From contig JAHAJA010000002.1 in the NCBI GenBank assembly GCA_018372435.1, forward strand, positions 248,001 through 312,000: 64,000 bases of DNA, given 5' to 3'. The stretch comes from Clostridiales bacterium (lineage in GTDB: Bacteria > Bacillota > Clostridia > Lachnospirales > Lachnospiraceae). A program made the position numbers and the translations under genes. Shown here in pieces: positions 51,568 to 58,750 of this stretch. Within the stretch, counting starts at the first letter, position 1, and every line of letters starts with the position of its first letter. The notes under the pieces are model-generated. The model saw only the letters and a list, made by a program, of their open reading frames with translations. It made no database searches and was not told the origin of the DNA.

Positions 51568-51855
51568 ATGAAGGTATTTGCGTTGGAAATAAAATTACGA
51601 GCTACTTGGGTTCATTCATTAAAAGAAAAGAGAATGATTGTACAAAGTATTGTTAAGAAGATAAGAAATCATTTTAATGTATCAGTAGGAGAGATAGCCG
51701 AACAAGATATTCATCAGATCGTTGTTATAGGAGTCGTTGGTATGACTTTAGATGAGAGGCACTTAGAAGAACGTATGGAAGAGATTCTTCTCTATGTTGA
51801 AGAAAACACAGATGCTGAGATTATCGATGTAGTGAAAGATAAAGCAGTATTTTAG
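51568..51855 (+). CDS. DUF503-family protein (YlxP-like)
   Basis: A 95-residue protein. HSLKEKRMIVQSIVKKIRNHFNV and the GVVGMTLDERHLEERMEEIL segment identify DUF503, related to YlxP of the nusA-infB operon in Bacillus. Here it lies alone rather than in that operon. Function is unknown. AAAGGAG lies before the ATG, and a terminator follows at 51936-51969. Confidence 0.88.
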   Translation: MKVFALEIKLRATWVHSLKEKRMIVQSIVKKIRNHFNVSVGEIAEQDIHQIVVIGVVGMTLDERHLEERMEEILLYVEENTDAEIIDVVKDKAVF

Positions 51856-51935
51856 TAGTTAATAAATTATGTTAGTATTCTTAACTGTGGACGTAAAGCG
51901 TGCAGTAGTATATAATATATTTAACTAAACAATAC

Positions 51936-51969
51936 CAGTTGAAGGCAGATTAATGCTTTCAACTGTTTT
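51936..51969 (+). terminator. Terminator after the DUF503 gene
   Basis: CAGTTGAAGGCA (51936-51947) pairs with TGCTTTCAACTG (51954-51965), with one mismatch, followed by TTTT. Confidence 0.8.
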
Positions 51970-52017
51970 GATATGAAAAGAAATATGAGAGAATAGTCAT
52001 ATAGGAGGAATGAGTAT

Positions 52018-52380
52018 ATGGAAAAGATTTTATTATTCCAATCAAAAGAAGCCACAAATATTAGAAAATTAGCTGCACCTATGCATATTAAAGTTGTTGA
52101 AGTAGAGGTATCCAAGTTTAAACAGACACTAGGTAAACTTGCAGGTTACAATAAAGAGGAAGAAGATGTTATATATGAAGGGGAAGCACCTGAAGGAAGC
52201 CTTATGGTTTTCTGTGATTTCACAGAGAGCCACTTTAATTCCATGTTACAGAAGATGAGAGCAGCTAAAATTCCTATGACTTATAAAGCAGTCATGACAG
52301 CGGTGAACCGAACTTGGGATGTGTTCCATATGTATGAAGAGATGGAAATGGAACGAAAGGCTTATGAGAATAGAAAATAA
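52018..52380 (+). CDS. DUF3783-family protein
   Basis: A 120-residue cytoplasmic protein of Clostridia. LLFQSKEATNIRKLAAPMHI, EGSLMVFCDFTESHFNSML and the KIPMTYKAVMTAVNRTWDVF segment match DUF3783. Function is unknown. It has a good TAGGAGGA ribosome site and lies between terminated genes, so it may be its own unit or share one with the zinc-ribbon gene that follows after 41 bases. Confidence 0.8.
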   Translation: MEKILLFQSKEATNIRKLAAPMHIKVVEVEVSKFKQTLGKLAGYNKEEEDVIYEGEAPEGSLMVFCDFTESHFNSMLQKMRAAKIPMTYKAVMTAVNRTWDVFHMYEEMEMERKAYENRK

Positions 52381-52421
52381 TGTTTTATTAGTATATAAGA
52401 AGTTAGTTCTGGGAGGTAATC

Positions 52422-52793
52422 ATGTTTTTGATATTTGGAATTAGCCAAAAAGAAAAAAGACTAGTTTTTGATCAATTAATTGTATGCAAATGCTGTGGCA
52501 AATACGGTCATGCGGATGTGTTCATGACGTATACGTATTTTATGTTTTTCTTTATTCCGTTGTTTAAGTGGAGTAAGAGGTATTATATACGAATGCGTTG
52601 TTGTGGACCTACCACAGAGATTGATAAAGAATTAGGTAAAGCAATTGAACAAGGAACTGTAACGGAAATTAACTTCGATAAGATTCACTTTGCACATCAA
52701 CAAGAAAATCAAATAAAACATTGTAATTATTGTGGTTTTACCAGTACTGAAGCTGACTATGAATATTGTCCTAAGTGTGGTAAAAAATTATAA
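52422..52793 (+). CDS. Zinc-ribbon protein
   Basis: A 123-residue protein with two cysteine clusters. The first is near the N-terminus (CKCCGKYG, then CCGP) and the second is a classic C-terminal zinc ribbon (CNYCGFTST, then YCPKCGKKL). A hydrophobic aromatic stretch (YFMFFFIPLFKW) lies between. Such proteins are common in Firmicutes and have no assigned role. GGGAGG precedes the ATG. The stop codon abuts a MITE-like element. Confidence 0.8.
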   Translation: MFLIFGISQKEKRLVFDQLIVCKCCGKYGHADVFMTYTYFMFFFIPLFKWSKRYYIRMRCCGPTTEIDKELGKAIEQGTVTEINFDKIHFAHQQENQIKHCNYCGFTSTEADYEYCPKCGKKL

Positions 52794-52990
52794 CTCAAAC
52801 TTCGCACATGAATGTTTCGAGGAGTAGCTAACTGCTATATTCAACGAAAAACCCGCTCTCGCTTAGCTTCACACGTAGCAGTACTAAGATTTCGCGTTGC
52901 TCAATCAAGTACTGACGTGTTCAGATAGTTTTTCTTATGAATATAGCAATTATCTACTCTAAGCGAAGTTTCTTATGTGCGAAGTTTGAG
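52794..52990. mobile_element. MITE-like palindromic element, full copy
   Basis: A 197-bp sequence bounded by CTCAAACTTCGCACAT and its inverted complement. The inverted repeat continues inward for about 75 bp (AGTAG-TAA-TGCTATATTCA against the matching right arm). No coding capacity is seen. A shortened relative is at 56121-56186. No clear target-site duplication is visible. It could equally be a large structured repeat, not a mobile element. Confidence 0.7.
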
Positions 52991-52998
52991 AATATAAG

Positions 52999-53046
52999 AA
53001 AAACCTTAGAATTCGTTTCTTCAAAGAATCGAATTCTAAGGTTTTT
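52999..53046. terminator. Terminator of the secreted-protein gene (both strands)
   Basis: A perfect 17-bp stem, AAAAACCTTAGAATTCG (52999-53015) with CGAATTCTAAGGTTTTT (53030-53046). A-tracts and T-tracts on the two sides let it work in both directions. Confidence 0.9.
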
Positions 53047-53054
53047 TAATAAAA

Positions 53055-53756
53055 TTAGTCTTCTAAGGCAACAAAATTACCTGTTAGGGTTTTGGAATTA
53101 CCAGTTGATTTCTCAGTTATACCAGTAATACTGTATTTGTAAGTGTTTCCTTCTTTTAGGCCATTAACTCTTACACTTAATTCATCATTTTCTTTTTCAA
53201 TTATAGATGCTTTATAGGTTTTTGAACCATCTTCACTTGTTATAGTAACTTTGGGATTGTTATATTTTACTTTCTTACTAAAATCAAATGAAACTTCGTT
53301 ATCTTCGTAATCAAAATCTACTTCCTCTACGAGGTTTGTTGATGCTTTTGGAATGCTGAATGTAATAGTTAAAGTACCGTATTCAGATTCTGTTTCATTC
53401 TTAATACCAGTAATAGTTACCGTATAACTCTTGTCAGCTTCTAAACTAGCTACGTCTAAGTCAATTTCATTTTCATCTGATTCTTCAATAAATGTTTTAT
53501 AGGTCTTACCAGAATCATCTTTTACACTTGCCTTAGCAGAAGAGTTGAGATTAATTCTTGTTGAAAAATCGATTTCGATAGAGTCGTCTTTTTCATCGTA
53601 ATCATATTCCACAGATTTAACACTTATATTAGAGGTTGTTTTTGTTGCTGTAGTAAATTTGGTGTTTTCTGCATATGAAAAAGCTACTTGAGAACCTACA
53701 CCGATTGTAGCGATTGCTGTTAATGCTAATACTTTTGTACTTAGAGATTTTTTCAT
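53055..53756 (-). CDS. Secreted protein with two repeated beta-sandwich-like domains
   Basis: A 233-residue exported protein. The signal peptide (KVLALTAIATIGVGSQVAFS) likely ends near AYAEN-type residues 28-31. Two domains of about 85 residues repeat: VEYDYDEKDDSIEIDFSTRI... and VDFDYEDNEVSFDFSKKV..., each ending in a YTVTITGI or YKYSITGI strand. They look like Ig- or fibronectin-like folds and are rich in acidic residues. There is no sorting motif. The gene is divergent from a two-component system, and direct repeats upstream of its -10 box suggest that the response regulator controls it. Function is unknown. Confidence 0.8.
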   Translation of the reverse strand: MKKSLSTKVLALTAIATIGVGSQVAFSYAENTKFTTATKTTSNISVKSVEYDYDEKDDSIEIDFSTRINLNSSAKASVKDDSGKTYKTFIEESDENEIDLDVASLEADKSYTVTITGIKNETESEYGTLTITFSIPKASTNLVEEVDFDYEDNEVSFDFSKKVKYNNPKVTITSEDGSKTYKASIIEKENDELSVRVNGLKEGNTYKYSITGITEKSTGNSKTLTGNFVALED

Positions 53757-53814
53757 AGTTTATCTTACCTTCCTTATGAATAGTTTTATTATTTTGTTGT
53801 TTTGTTACTTGCTT

Positions 53815-53850
53815 AGTATAAAATCTAAACATTAAAAGAATATTAAAAGA
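53815..53850 (-). promoter_or_regulatory. Promoter with 11-bp-spaced direct repeats before the secreted-protein gene
   Basis: On the minus strand, TATACT (53820-53815) serves as -10 box. Where a -35 box would be expected there are two copies of TCTTTTAAT 11 bp apart (53842-53850 and 53831-53839). Such spacing is typical of OmpR/PhoB-type regulator boxes that activate from the -35 region. Confidence 0.5.
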
Positions 53851-53931
53851 TGTATAAATTATTTGGTACAAGTTTACATCACAATTTTGTGTATACTGAT
53901 CTGATTAAAGAAGAAGGCTGAAGGATTTCAT

Positions 53932-54615
53932 ATGAGAATATTAGTAGTGGAAGATGAGAGAGACTTGAATTCGATAATTGTTAAGAGACTTAATAAGGTA
54001 GGTTATAGTGTTGATTCATGCTATGATGGCGAAGAGGCACTTGATTATATGAGATTGGGTGAATATGATGTAATTTTGCTTGATATCATGCTGCCCAAGA
54101 TGAATGGTTTAGATGTTGTAAGAACGCTACGAAAGAAGCGTGATAAAACTCCAGTATTGTTATTAACTGCTAAAGATGCTATTGAAGATCGTGTAATCGG
54201 ACTTGATAGTGGTGCTGATGATTATTTGGTTAAGCCCTTCGCCTTCGAAGAACTATTAGCAAGAGTACGGGTTTTAACAAGAAGAAGTATAGAAGAAGTA
54301 ACGAATGTATTCAGTGTTGCAAATCTAAGTGTTGATTGTGATACGCGAATAGTGAAGAGAGGGGAAACGGTTATTCCTTTATCAAGCAAAGAGTTTTCCG
54401 TTTTAGAATATTTGATAAGAAATCAAGGTATTGTATTAAGCAGAGCAAAGATAGAACAACATATCTGGAATTTTGATTATGAAGGAGGTTCGAATGTAAT
54501 CGATGTATATATTCGCTATCTTCGTAAGAAAATTGATCAAGATTTTGAACCTAAATTAATACACACCATACGTGGAGCAGGATACGTGCTTAGAGATGAG
54601 GCAAGTTATGAGTAG
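53932..54615 (+). CDS. OmpR-family response regulator
   Basis: DNA-binding regulator of 227 residues. The receiver domain has the acidic pocket VVEDERD, the phosphoacceptor Asp51 (LLDIMLPKMNG), and Lys in DYLVKPF. The C-terminal winged helix ends with TIRGAGYVLRDE, typical of the OmpR/PhoB group. It is co-transcribed and overlaps the kinase gene by eight bases. The divergent secreted-protein gene is a likely target, as may be its own operon. Confidence 0.95.
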   Translation: MRILVVEDERDLNSIIVKRLNKVGYSVDSCYDGEEALDYMRLGEYDVILLDIMLPKMNGLDVVRTLRKKRDKTPVLLLTAKDAIEDRVIGLDSGADDYLVKPFAFEELLARVRVLTRRSIEEVTNVFSVANLSVDCDTRIVKRGETVIPLSSKEFSVLEYLIRNQGIVLSRAKIEQHIWNFDYEGGSNVIDVYIRYLRKKIDQDFEPKLIHTIRGAGYVLRDEASYE

Positions 54616-55990
54616 GATGCATAGAAAAAGAATATCTATAATATGGAAAGTAACGCTTTGGTATACTGCTTTTCTTTGTATTATGGCCTTGATGATAGTT
54701 TTTGTCACATATCTTGTAAGTGAACGAATACTGAGTAATTCATCAAAAGAAATGCTTATCAATAAGGTACAAAAAGTTTCTCAGGAGATTGAGTATGAAG
54801 AAGGACAACTTGAGATTGATGAAGATGTCGATTTTGTTGAAAAGGGTATCTATATATCAATATTTAATAGTAATGAAAAGCTGATTCGCGGATTTCTTCC
54901 TAGAGAAGTTGATTCTACTATGTCATTTGTAAATCAAAAACTCAGGAAAATTTCGCTATCGGAGGAATGGTATGTCTATGATATGATACAGGAAGTACCC
55001 GACTATGGAATAGTAACCATTCGTGGTATGATGCCAACATCAACGAATGTGGGTCGTACCCATGTTAACGTTCTAGTTTTATTGATATTAGCACCGATTA
55101 TTATTATAATCGCGATTGTAGGTGGATATATTCTAACGAAACGAGCCTTCAAACCAGTAAAACAGATGAGTAAAACCGTTGAACAAATAACCAGCGGGAA
55201 TGATCTTAGTAAACGTGTGAATCTAGGTGACGGAGATGATGAATTATATCGACTAGGAAGACTGTTTGATCAGATGTTTGAACGTCTAGAAGATTCGTTT
55301 GAGAGAGAGAAACAATTTACTGCGGATGTATCTCATGAACTTCGAACGCCAGTAAGTGTTATATTATCCCAGTGTGAATATGCAATGGAATTTGATAATA
55401 GGAAAGAGACAAAAGAGGCTTTAGAAAGCATTCATCTACAAACGGTACGTGTGTCTAATCTTATAGGGCAATTATTATTACTAGCAAGAAGTGATATGGA
55501 TTCAAACAAAATACAATTAGAATGGGTCAATCTAAGTGATTTGCTAGAAGTAATTGTTGAAGATGCAAGAGAAAGGGCACAGAAGAAGAATATCAATGTA
55601 CATGCTATGATCGAAGAGGGGATTGCGATAAAAGGAGAGGAGACATTGTTAATGCGTTTCTTCATGAATCTTATTATGAATGCTATTAATTATGGGAAAG
55701 AATCTGGTAATATAGAGATAGCTTTGTATAGGGAAAACAGGGGAACGGACAAGGAATCTCTTGTTGGATATGTAGGTGATGATGGAATTGGCATAGCAGA
55801 AGAGAACAAGGAAAAGATTTGGAGAAGATTCTATCAAGTAGATCCTTCAAGAACAGCTAAGGAAGAAGGAAGTCTTGGACTTGGTTTAGCTATGGTAAGA
55901 TGGATAGCAAATGTGCACCACGCAGAGGTATGGGGAGAGAGTGAACTTGGGGTTGGTAGTACCTTCTTCTTTCGTTTTCCAGCTAAGTAA
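54608..55990 (+). CDS. Sensor histidine kinase
   Basis: Membrane-bound kinase of 460 residues for the adjacent regulator. Two transmembrane helices (about 12-34 and 153-178) enclose an extracytoplasmic sensor domain of about 120 residues. A HAMP region follows, then the HisKA domain with His243 (DVSHELRTP), the N box NLIMNAINYG, and G boxes DDGIGIAEEN and GSLGLGLAM. I start at the ATG six bases after GAGG, which overlaps the regulator's stop. The sensed signal is unknown. A terminator follows. Confidence 0.95.
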   Translation: MSRMHRKRISIIWKVTLWYTAFLCIMALMIVFVTYLVSERILSNSSKEMLINKVQKVSQEIEYEEGQLEIDEDVDFVEKGIYISIFNSNEKLIRGFLPREVDSTMSFVNQKLRKISLSEEWYVYDMIQEVPDYGIVTIRGMMPTSTNVGRTHVNVLVLLILAPIIIIIAIVGGYILTKRAFKPVKQMSKTVEQITSGNDLSKRVNLGDGDDELYRLGRLFDQMFERLEDSFEREKQFTADVSHELRTPVSVILSQCEYAMEFDNRKETKEALESIHLQTVRVSNLIGQLLLLARSDMDSNKIQLEWVNLSDLLEVIVEDARERAQKKNINVHAMIEEGIAIKGEETLLMRFFMNLIMNAINYGKESGNIEIALYRENRGTDKESLVGYVGDDGIGIAEENKEKIWRRFYQVDPSRTAKEEGSLGLGLAMVRWIANVHHAEVWGESELGVGSTFFFRFPAK

Positions 55991-55997
55991 CTTAGAA

Positions 55998-56037
55998 TCG
56001 GTCAATTGTTATGAATGTACAGTTGACCGATTTTTTT
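55998..56037 (+). terminator. Terminator of the two-component operon
   Basis: TCGGTCAATTGT (55998-56009) pairs with ACAGTTGACCGA (56019-56030), with one wobble pair, then seven T residues. Confidence 0.92.
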
Positions 56038-56120
56038 GACCCTTGAATCATATTATTACAGAAAGATTGACAGGTGAAGATAGAAATCTTATAGTTAGAT
56101 ATGTAGATTAAACTCAAATA

Positions 56121-56186
56121 CTCAAACTTCGTACATAAGTGTGAAGCTAAGCGAAAGCGGGTTTTTCGTTGAACATAGTAGTTAGC
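56121..56186. mobile_element. MITE-like element, internally deleted copy
   Basis: It begins with CTCAAACTTCGTACATAAG, the terminal repeat of the element at 52794-52990. It then continues with TGTGAAGCTAAGCG...GCGGGTTTTTCGTTGAA...AGTTAGC, which matches the inner part of that element on the opposite strand. The middle and the other end are missing. The 70 bases up to the next gene show no further match. Confidence 0.7.
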
Positions 56187-56258
56187 TTTTTGTGAAGGAT
56201 TAATATGCTTCAGAAAGTTATATATTAAGAATAGAACATAAAAGGGAGAATCAGTATT

Positions 56259-57281
56259 ATGTCAATGGTTACATTAGGTAAAACAGGGATAACTGTAAAC
56301 AAGAATGGTTTTGGAGCACTTCCAATTCAACGAGTAAGCAATGAAGATGCCGGCAAGTTACTAAGAAAAGCGTACGAGCACGGAATTACATTCTATGATA
56401 CGGCGAGATTTTATACAGATAGTGAGGCTAAGATTGGTGAATCATTATCAGATGTTAGAGAGAAGATTTATATTGCAACAAAAACGGCTGCTACTGATGC
56501 AAAAACTTTCTGGAAAGACTTGAATACAAGTTTATCTTTGTTAAAGACAGATTATATCGATTTGTACCAATTCCATAACCCATCCTTCTGTCCAAAATCA
56601 GGAGACGGAACCGGATTGTATGAAGCAATGTTAGAAGCAAAAGAACAGGGAAAGATTCGTCATATAGGTATTACGAATCACCGATTATCAGTAGCGAAGG
56701 AGGCAATAGATTCTGGATTATATGAGACTCTACAATTTCCTTTCAATTATCTTGCTACAAAAGAAGAACTTAAATTAGTGAGTCGTTGTAAAGAAAATAA
56801 TATAGGATTTATCGCCATGAAAGCATTATCAGGGGGATTAATTACGAATTCAAGAGCGGCATACGCGTATCAAGATCAATACGATCACGTTTTACCAATC
56901 TGGGGTGTACAAAAGGAGACAGAGCTTGATGAATTCATAAGCTATATCGATAATCCACCTACCATGACAGAGGAGATTAAAGCGGTAATTGAAAAGGATC
57001 AGAAGGAATTAGCAAGTAATTTTTGTCGTGGTTGCGGGTATTGTATGCCATGCCCAGTTGGAATAGAAATCAATAACTGTGCAAGAATGTCATTATTATT
57101 ACGTCGTTCTCCATCAGAATTGCAGTTAACCAAAGAAGTCCAAGAGAAGATGAAACGAATTGAAAAATGTATTAATTGTGGACGTTGTTCAGCAAGATGC
57201 CCATACGGTTTAAATACACCTAAATTACTAAAGGATAATTACAAGGATTATGTAGAGGTATTAGCTGGAAAAGCTTTATAA
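56259..57281 (+). CDS. Aldo/keto reductase with C-terminal 4Fe-4S domain
   Basis: A 340-residue oxidoreductase. Residues 1-230 form an aldo/keto reductase barrel (GFGALPIQRVSNEDAGKLL, catalytic Tyr in TFYDTARFY, IRHIGITNHR). The C-terminus carries two cysteine clusters, FCRGCGYCMPCPVGI and CINCGRCSARCPYGL, which would bind two [4Fe-4S] clusters. Such fusions occur in anaerobes, and substrates are unknown. The gene has a GGGAG ribosome site and lies just after the truncated repeat element. Confidence 0.92.
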   Translation: MSMVTLGKTGITVNKNGFGALPIQRVSNEDAGKLLRKAYEHGITFYDTARFYTDSEAKIGESLSDVREKIYIATKTAATDAKTFWKDLNTSLSLLKTDYIDLYQFHNPSFCPKSGDGTGLYEAMLEAKEQGKIRHIGITNHRLSVAKEAIDSGLYETLQFPFNYLATKEELKLVSRCKENNIGFIAMKALSGGLITNSRAAYAYQDQYDHVLPIWGVQKETELDEFISYIDNPPTMTEEIKAVIEKDQKELASNFCRGCGYCMPCPVGIEINNCARMSLLLRRSPSELQLTKEVQEKMKRIEKCINCGRCSARCPYGLNTPKLLKDNYKDYVEVLAGKAL

Positions 57282-57384
57282 ATTATAATACTAAACCGAT
57301 AAAGTATGTAAAGAATACTTTAACAAGGTCAAAGACGCTTTCAAATCAATAACGTTGTGGCCTATAGGAAGGGGTAGGTGTAAG

Positions 57385-57879
57385 GTGGCTATAAATCAAG
57401 TTATATCAAATACTCATTATAGGAATTCTTTATCTAAGAAAGCTGAATCGCAGAAAGTGGATGTTAGTGAGGTGGAGGAATCCTTTAATAAGGCAATGAA
57501 GAACTATTCATCATTCGTAGAGAATCGTCTGGAAAATGGAGAGCCTAGTTATCCGATTGGGTCTTGTGATATGACAGAAAAGGAGTGGGATACACTTATT
57601 ACCAAAATAGATACTTCAATCGACCAGATCAAAGAAGAACTGAAAGAGCGAATCAAAGTGCTTAAAGAACGCGAAGAAAAACAGCGTATATACAAGGAAA
57701 TTGAAGCAGAAAAAGATCTAGTAAAAAAAGAACGTTTAGAAAAAGAAAATTTAGAAAAAGAGCTAGAGAAGTCTTTAAAAAAGGCTGAATTAGAGGAAAA
57801 GGTCGCAGAAGATATCATAAGAGTAAATCAAGAAAATGTTGTTACTAAAGAACAGATAAAGCAATTGATAACTGAATAA
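57385..57879 (+). CDS. Uncharacterised coiled-coil protein
   Basis: A 164-residue hydrophilic protein that I cannot assign. The first half includes a short ordered motif (YPIGSCDMTEKEWDTLITKI). The second half (about 85-150) is a highly charged coiled coil rich in Glu and Lys (KEREEKQRIYKEIEAEKD). No signal or membrane segment is seen. Translation probably starts at GTG ten bases after AGGAAGGGG; a TTG 30 bases earlier is possible. It is 31 bases upstream of the Crp/Fnr regulator. Confidence 0.65.
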   Translation: MAINQVISNTHYRNSLSKKAESQKVDVSEVEESFNKAMKNYSSFVENRLENGEPSYPIGSCDMTEKEWDTLITKIDTSIDQIKEELKERIKVLKEREEKQRIYKEIEAEKDLVKKERLEKENLEKELEKSLKKAELEEKVAEDIIRVNQENVVTKEQIKQLITE

Positions 57880-57910
57880 TATATAAATAGTATATTTAAA
57901 GGAGTAAGCT

Positions 57911-58591
57911 ATGGAATTTAACTTTCAACAATATTTTAATCGTACATTCCCTTTCTGGAATCGTATAACGAATTCACAGAAAGAAGAATATATACAAAAC
58001 TCATTTCTAAGTAACTTCAAAAAGGGACAGTTTGTTCATGACCCAATGGGCCAATGTTTTGGAATGTTGACGGTTTATAAGGGACAATTACGTGTCTTTA
58101 TTCAATCAGAAAATGGAAAAGAAGTTACCTTATATCGAATTGACGAAGGGGAAACGTGCACATTAGCAACTTCATGCATAATGGATGAGATAACGTTTGA
58201 TGTTTTCATCGAAGCTACGAAAGATAGTACACTTGTTGTAACGAACTCGTCCTATCTAAATCGTATTTCAGAAGATAATGTATATGTTCAGAACTTTATA
58301 TATAAACAAACCACAGAAAAATTCTCGAATGTTATGTGGTCCATGCAGCAGATACTTTTCTTAAGCTTCGATAAACGTCTAGCTAGTTATCTGTATGATG
58401 AAATGATTAGGACCAATGAAAACTCTTTAGTGGTTACACATGACGAAATAGCAAAAGAATTAGGAAGTGCCAGAGAGGTAGTTTCAAGAATGTTGAAATA
58501 TTTTCAAAAAGAAGGTTTTGTTATATTAGAACGTGGTAAAGTTGAGATTGTTAATAAGGATGCAATACGAAAGATTGCTATTGAGTCTTAA
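57911..58591 (+). CDS. Crp/Fnr-family transcriptional regulator
   Basis: A 226-residue regulator with an N-terminal cyclic-nucleotide-binding-like sensor domain (FKKGQFVHDPMGQCFGMLTV) and a C-terminal winged helix-turn-helix (VTHDEIAKELGSAREVVSRM). Three cysteines (in GQCFG, ETCTL, SCIMD) could sense redox or persulfide; the cAMP-binding residues are not evident. A GTGAC-TTA-GTCAC palindrome lies directly after its stop codon, before a persulfide-handling flavoenzyme, which I infer it controls. AAAGGAG precedes the ATG. Confidence 0.9.
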   Translation: MEFNFQQYFNRTFPFWNRITNSQKEEYIQNSFLSNFKKGQFVHDPMGQCFGMLTVYKGQLRVFIQSENGKEVTLYRIDEGETCTLATSCIMDEITFDVFIEATKDSTLVVTNSSYLNRISEDNVYVQNFIYKQTTEKFSNVMWSMQQILFLSFDKRLASYLYDEMIRTNENSLVVTHDEIAKELGSAREVVSRMLKYFQKEGFVILERGKVEIVNKDAIRKIAIES

Positions 58592-58592
58592 T

Positions 58593-58605
58593 GTGACTTA
58601 GTCAC
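58593..58605. promoter_or_regulatory. Candidate Crp/Fnr-type operator
   Basis: GTGACTTAGTCAC is a perfect palindrome with 5-bp arms and a 3-bp centre, located two bases after the regulator's stop codon. A half site GTGAC recurs at 58680-58684, close to a possible -35 box (TTGAAC, 58690-58695). Confidence 0.5.
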
Positions 58606-58750
58606 GGTACAATTATTCATTTTTGAAGTATTATATTGATATGAGTTAATGTTTTTGTCATGCAATTAATATGCATCAAGTGACTAGGTTTGAACATTGT
58701 GTTATTGTTTAGATAGTTACCATAATACTTATATAGAATGGAGAATGAAT

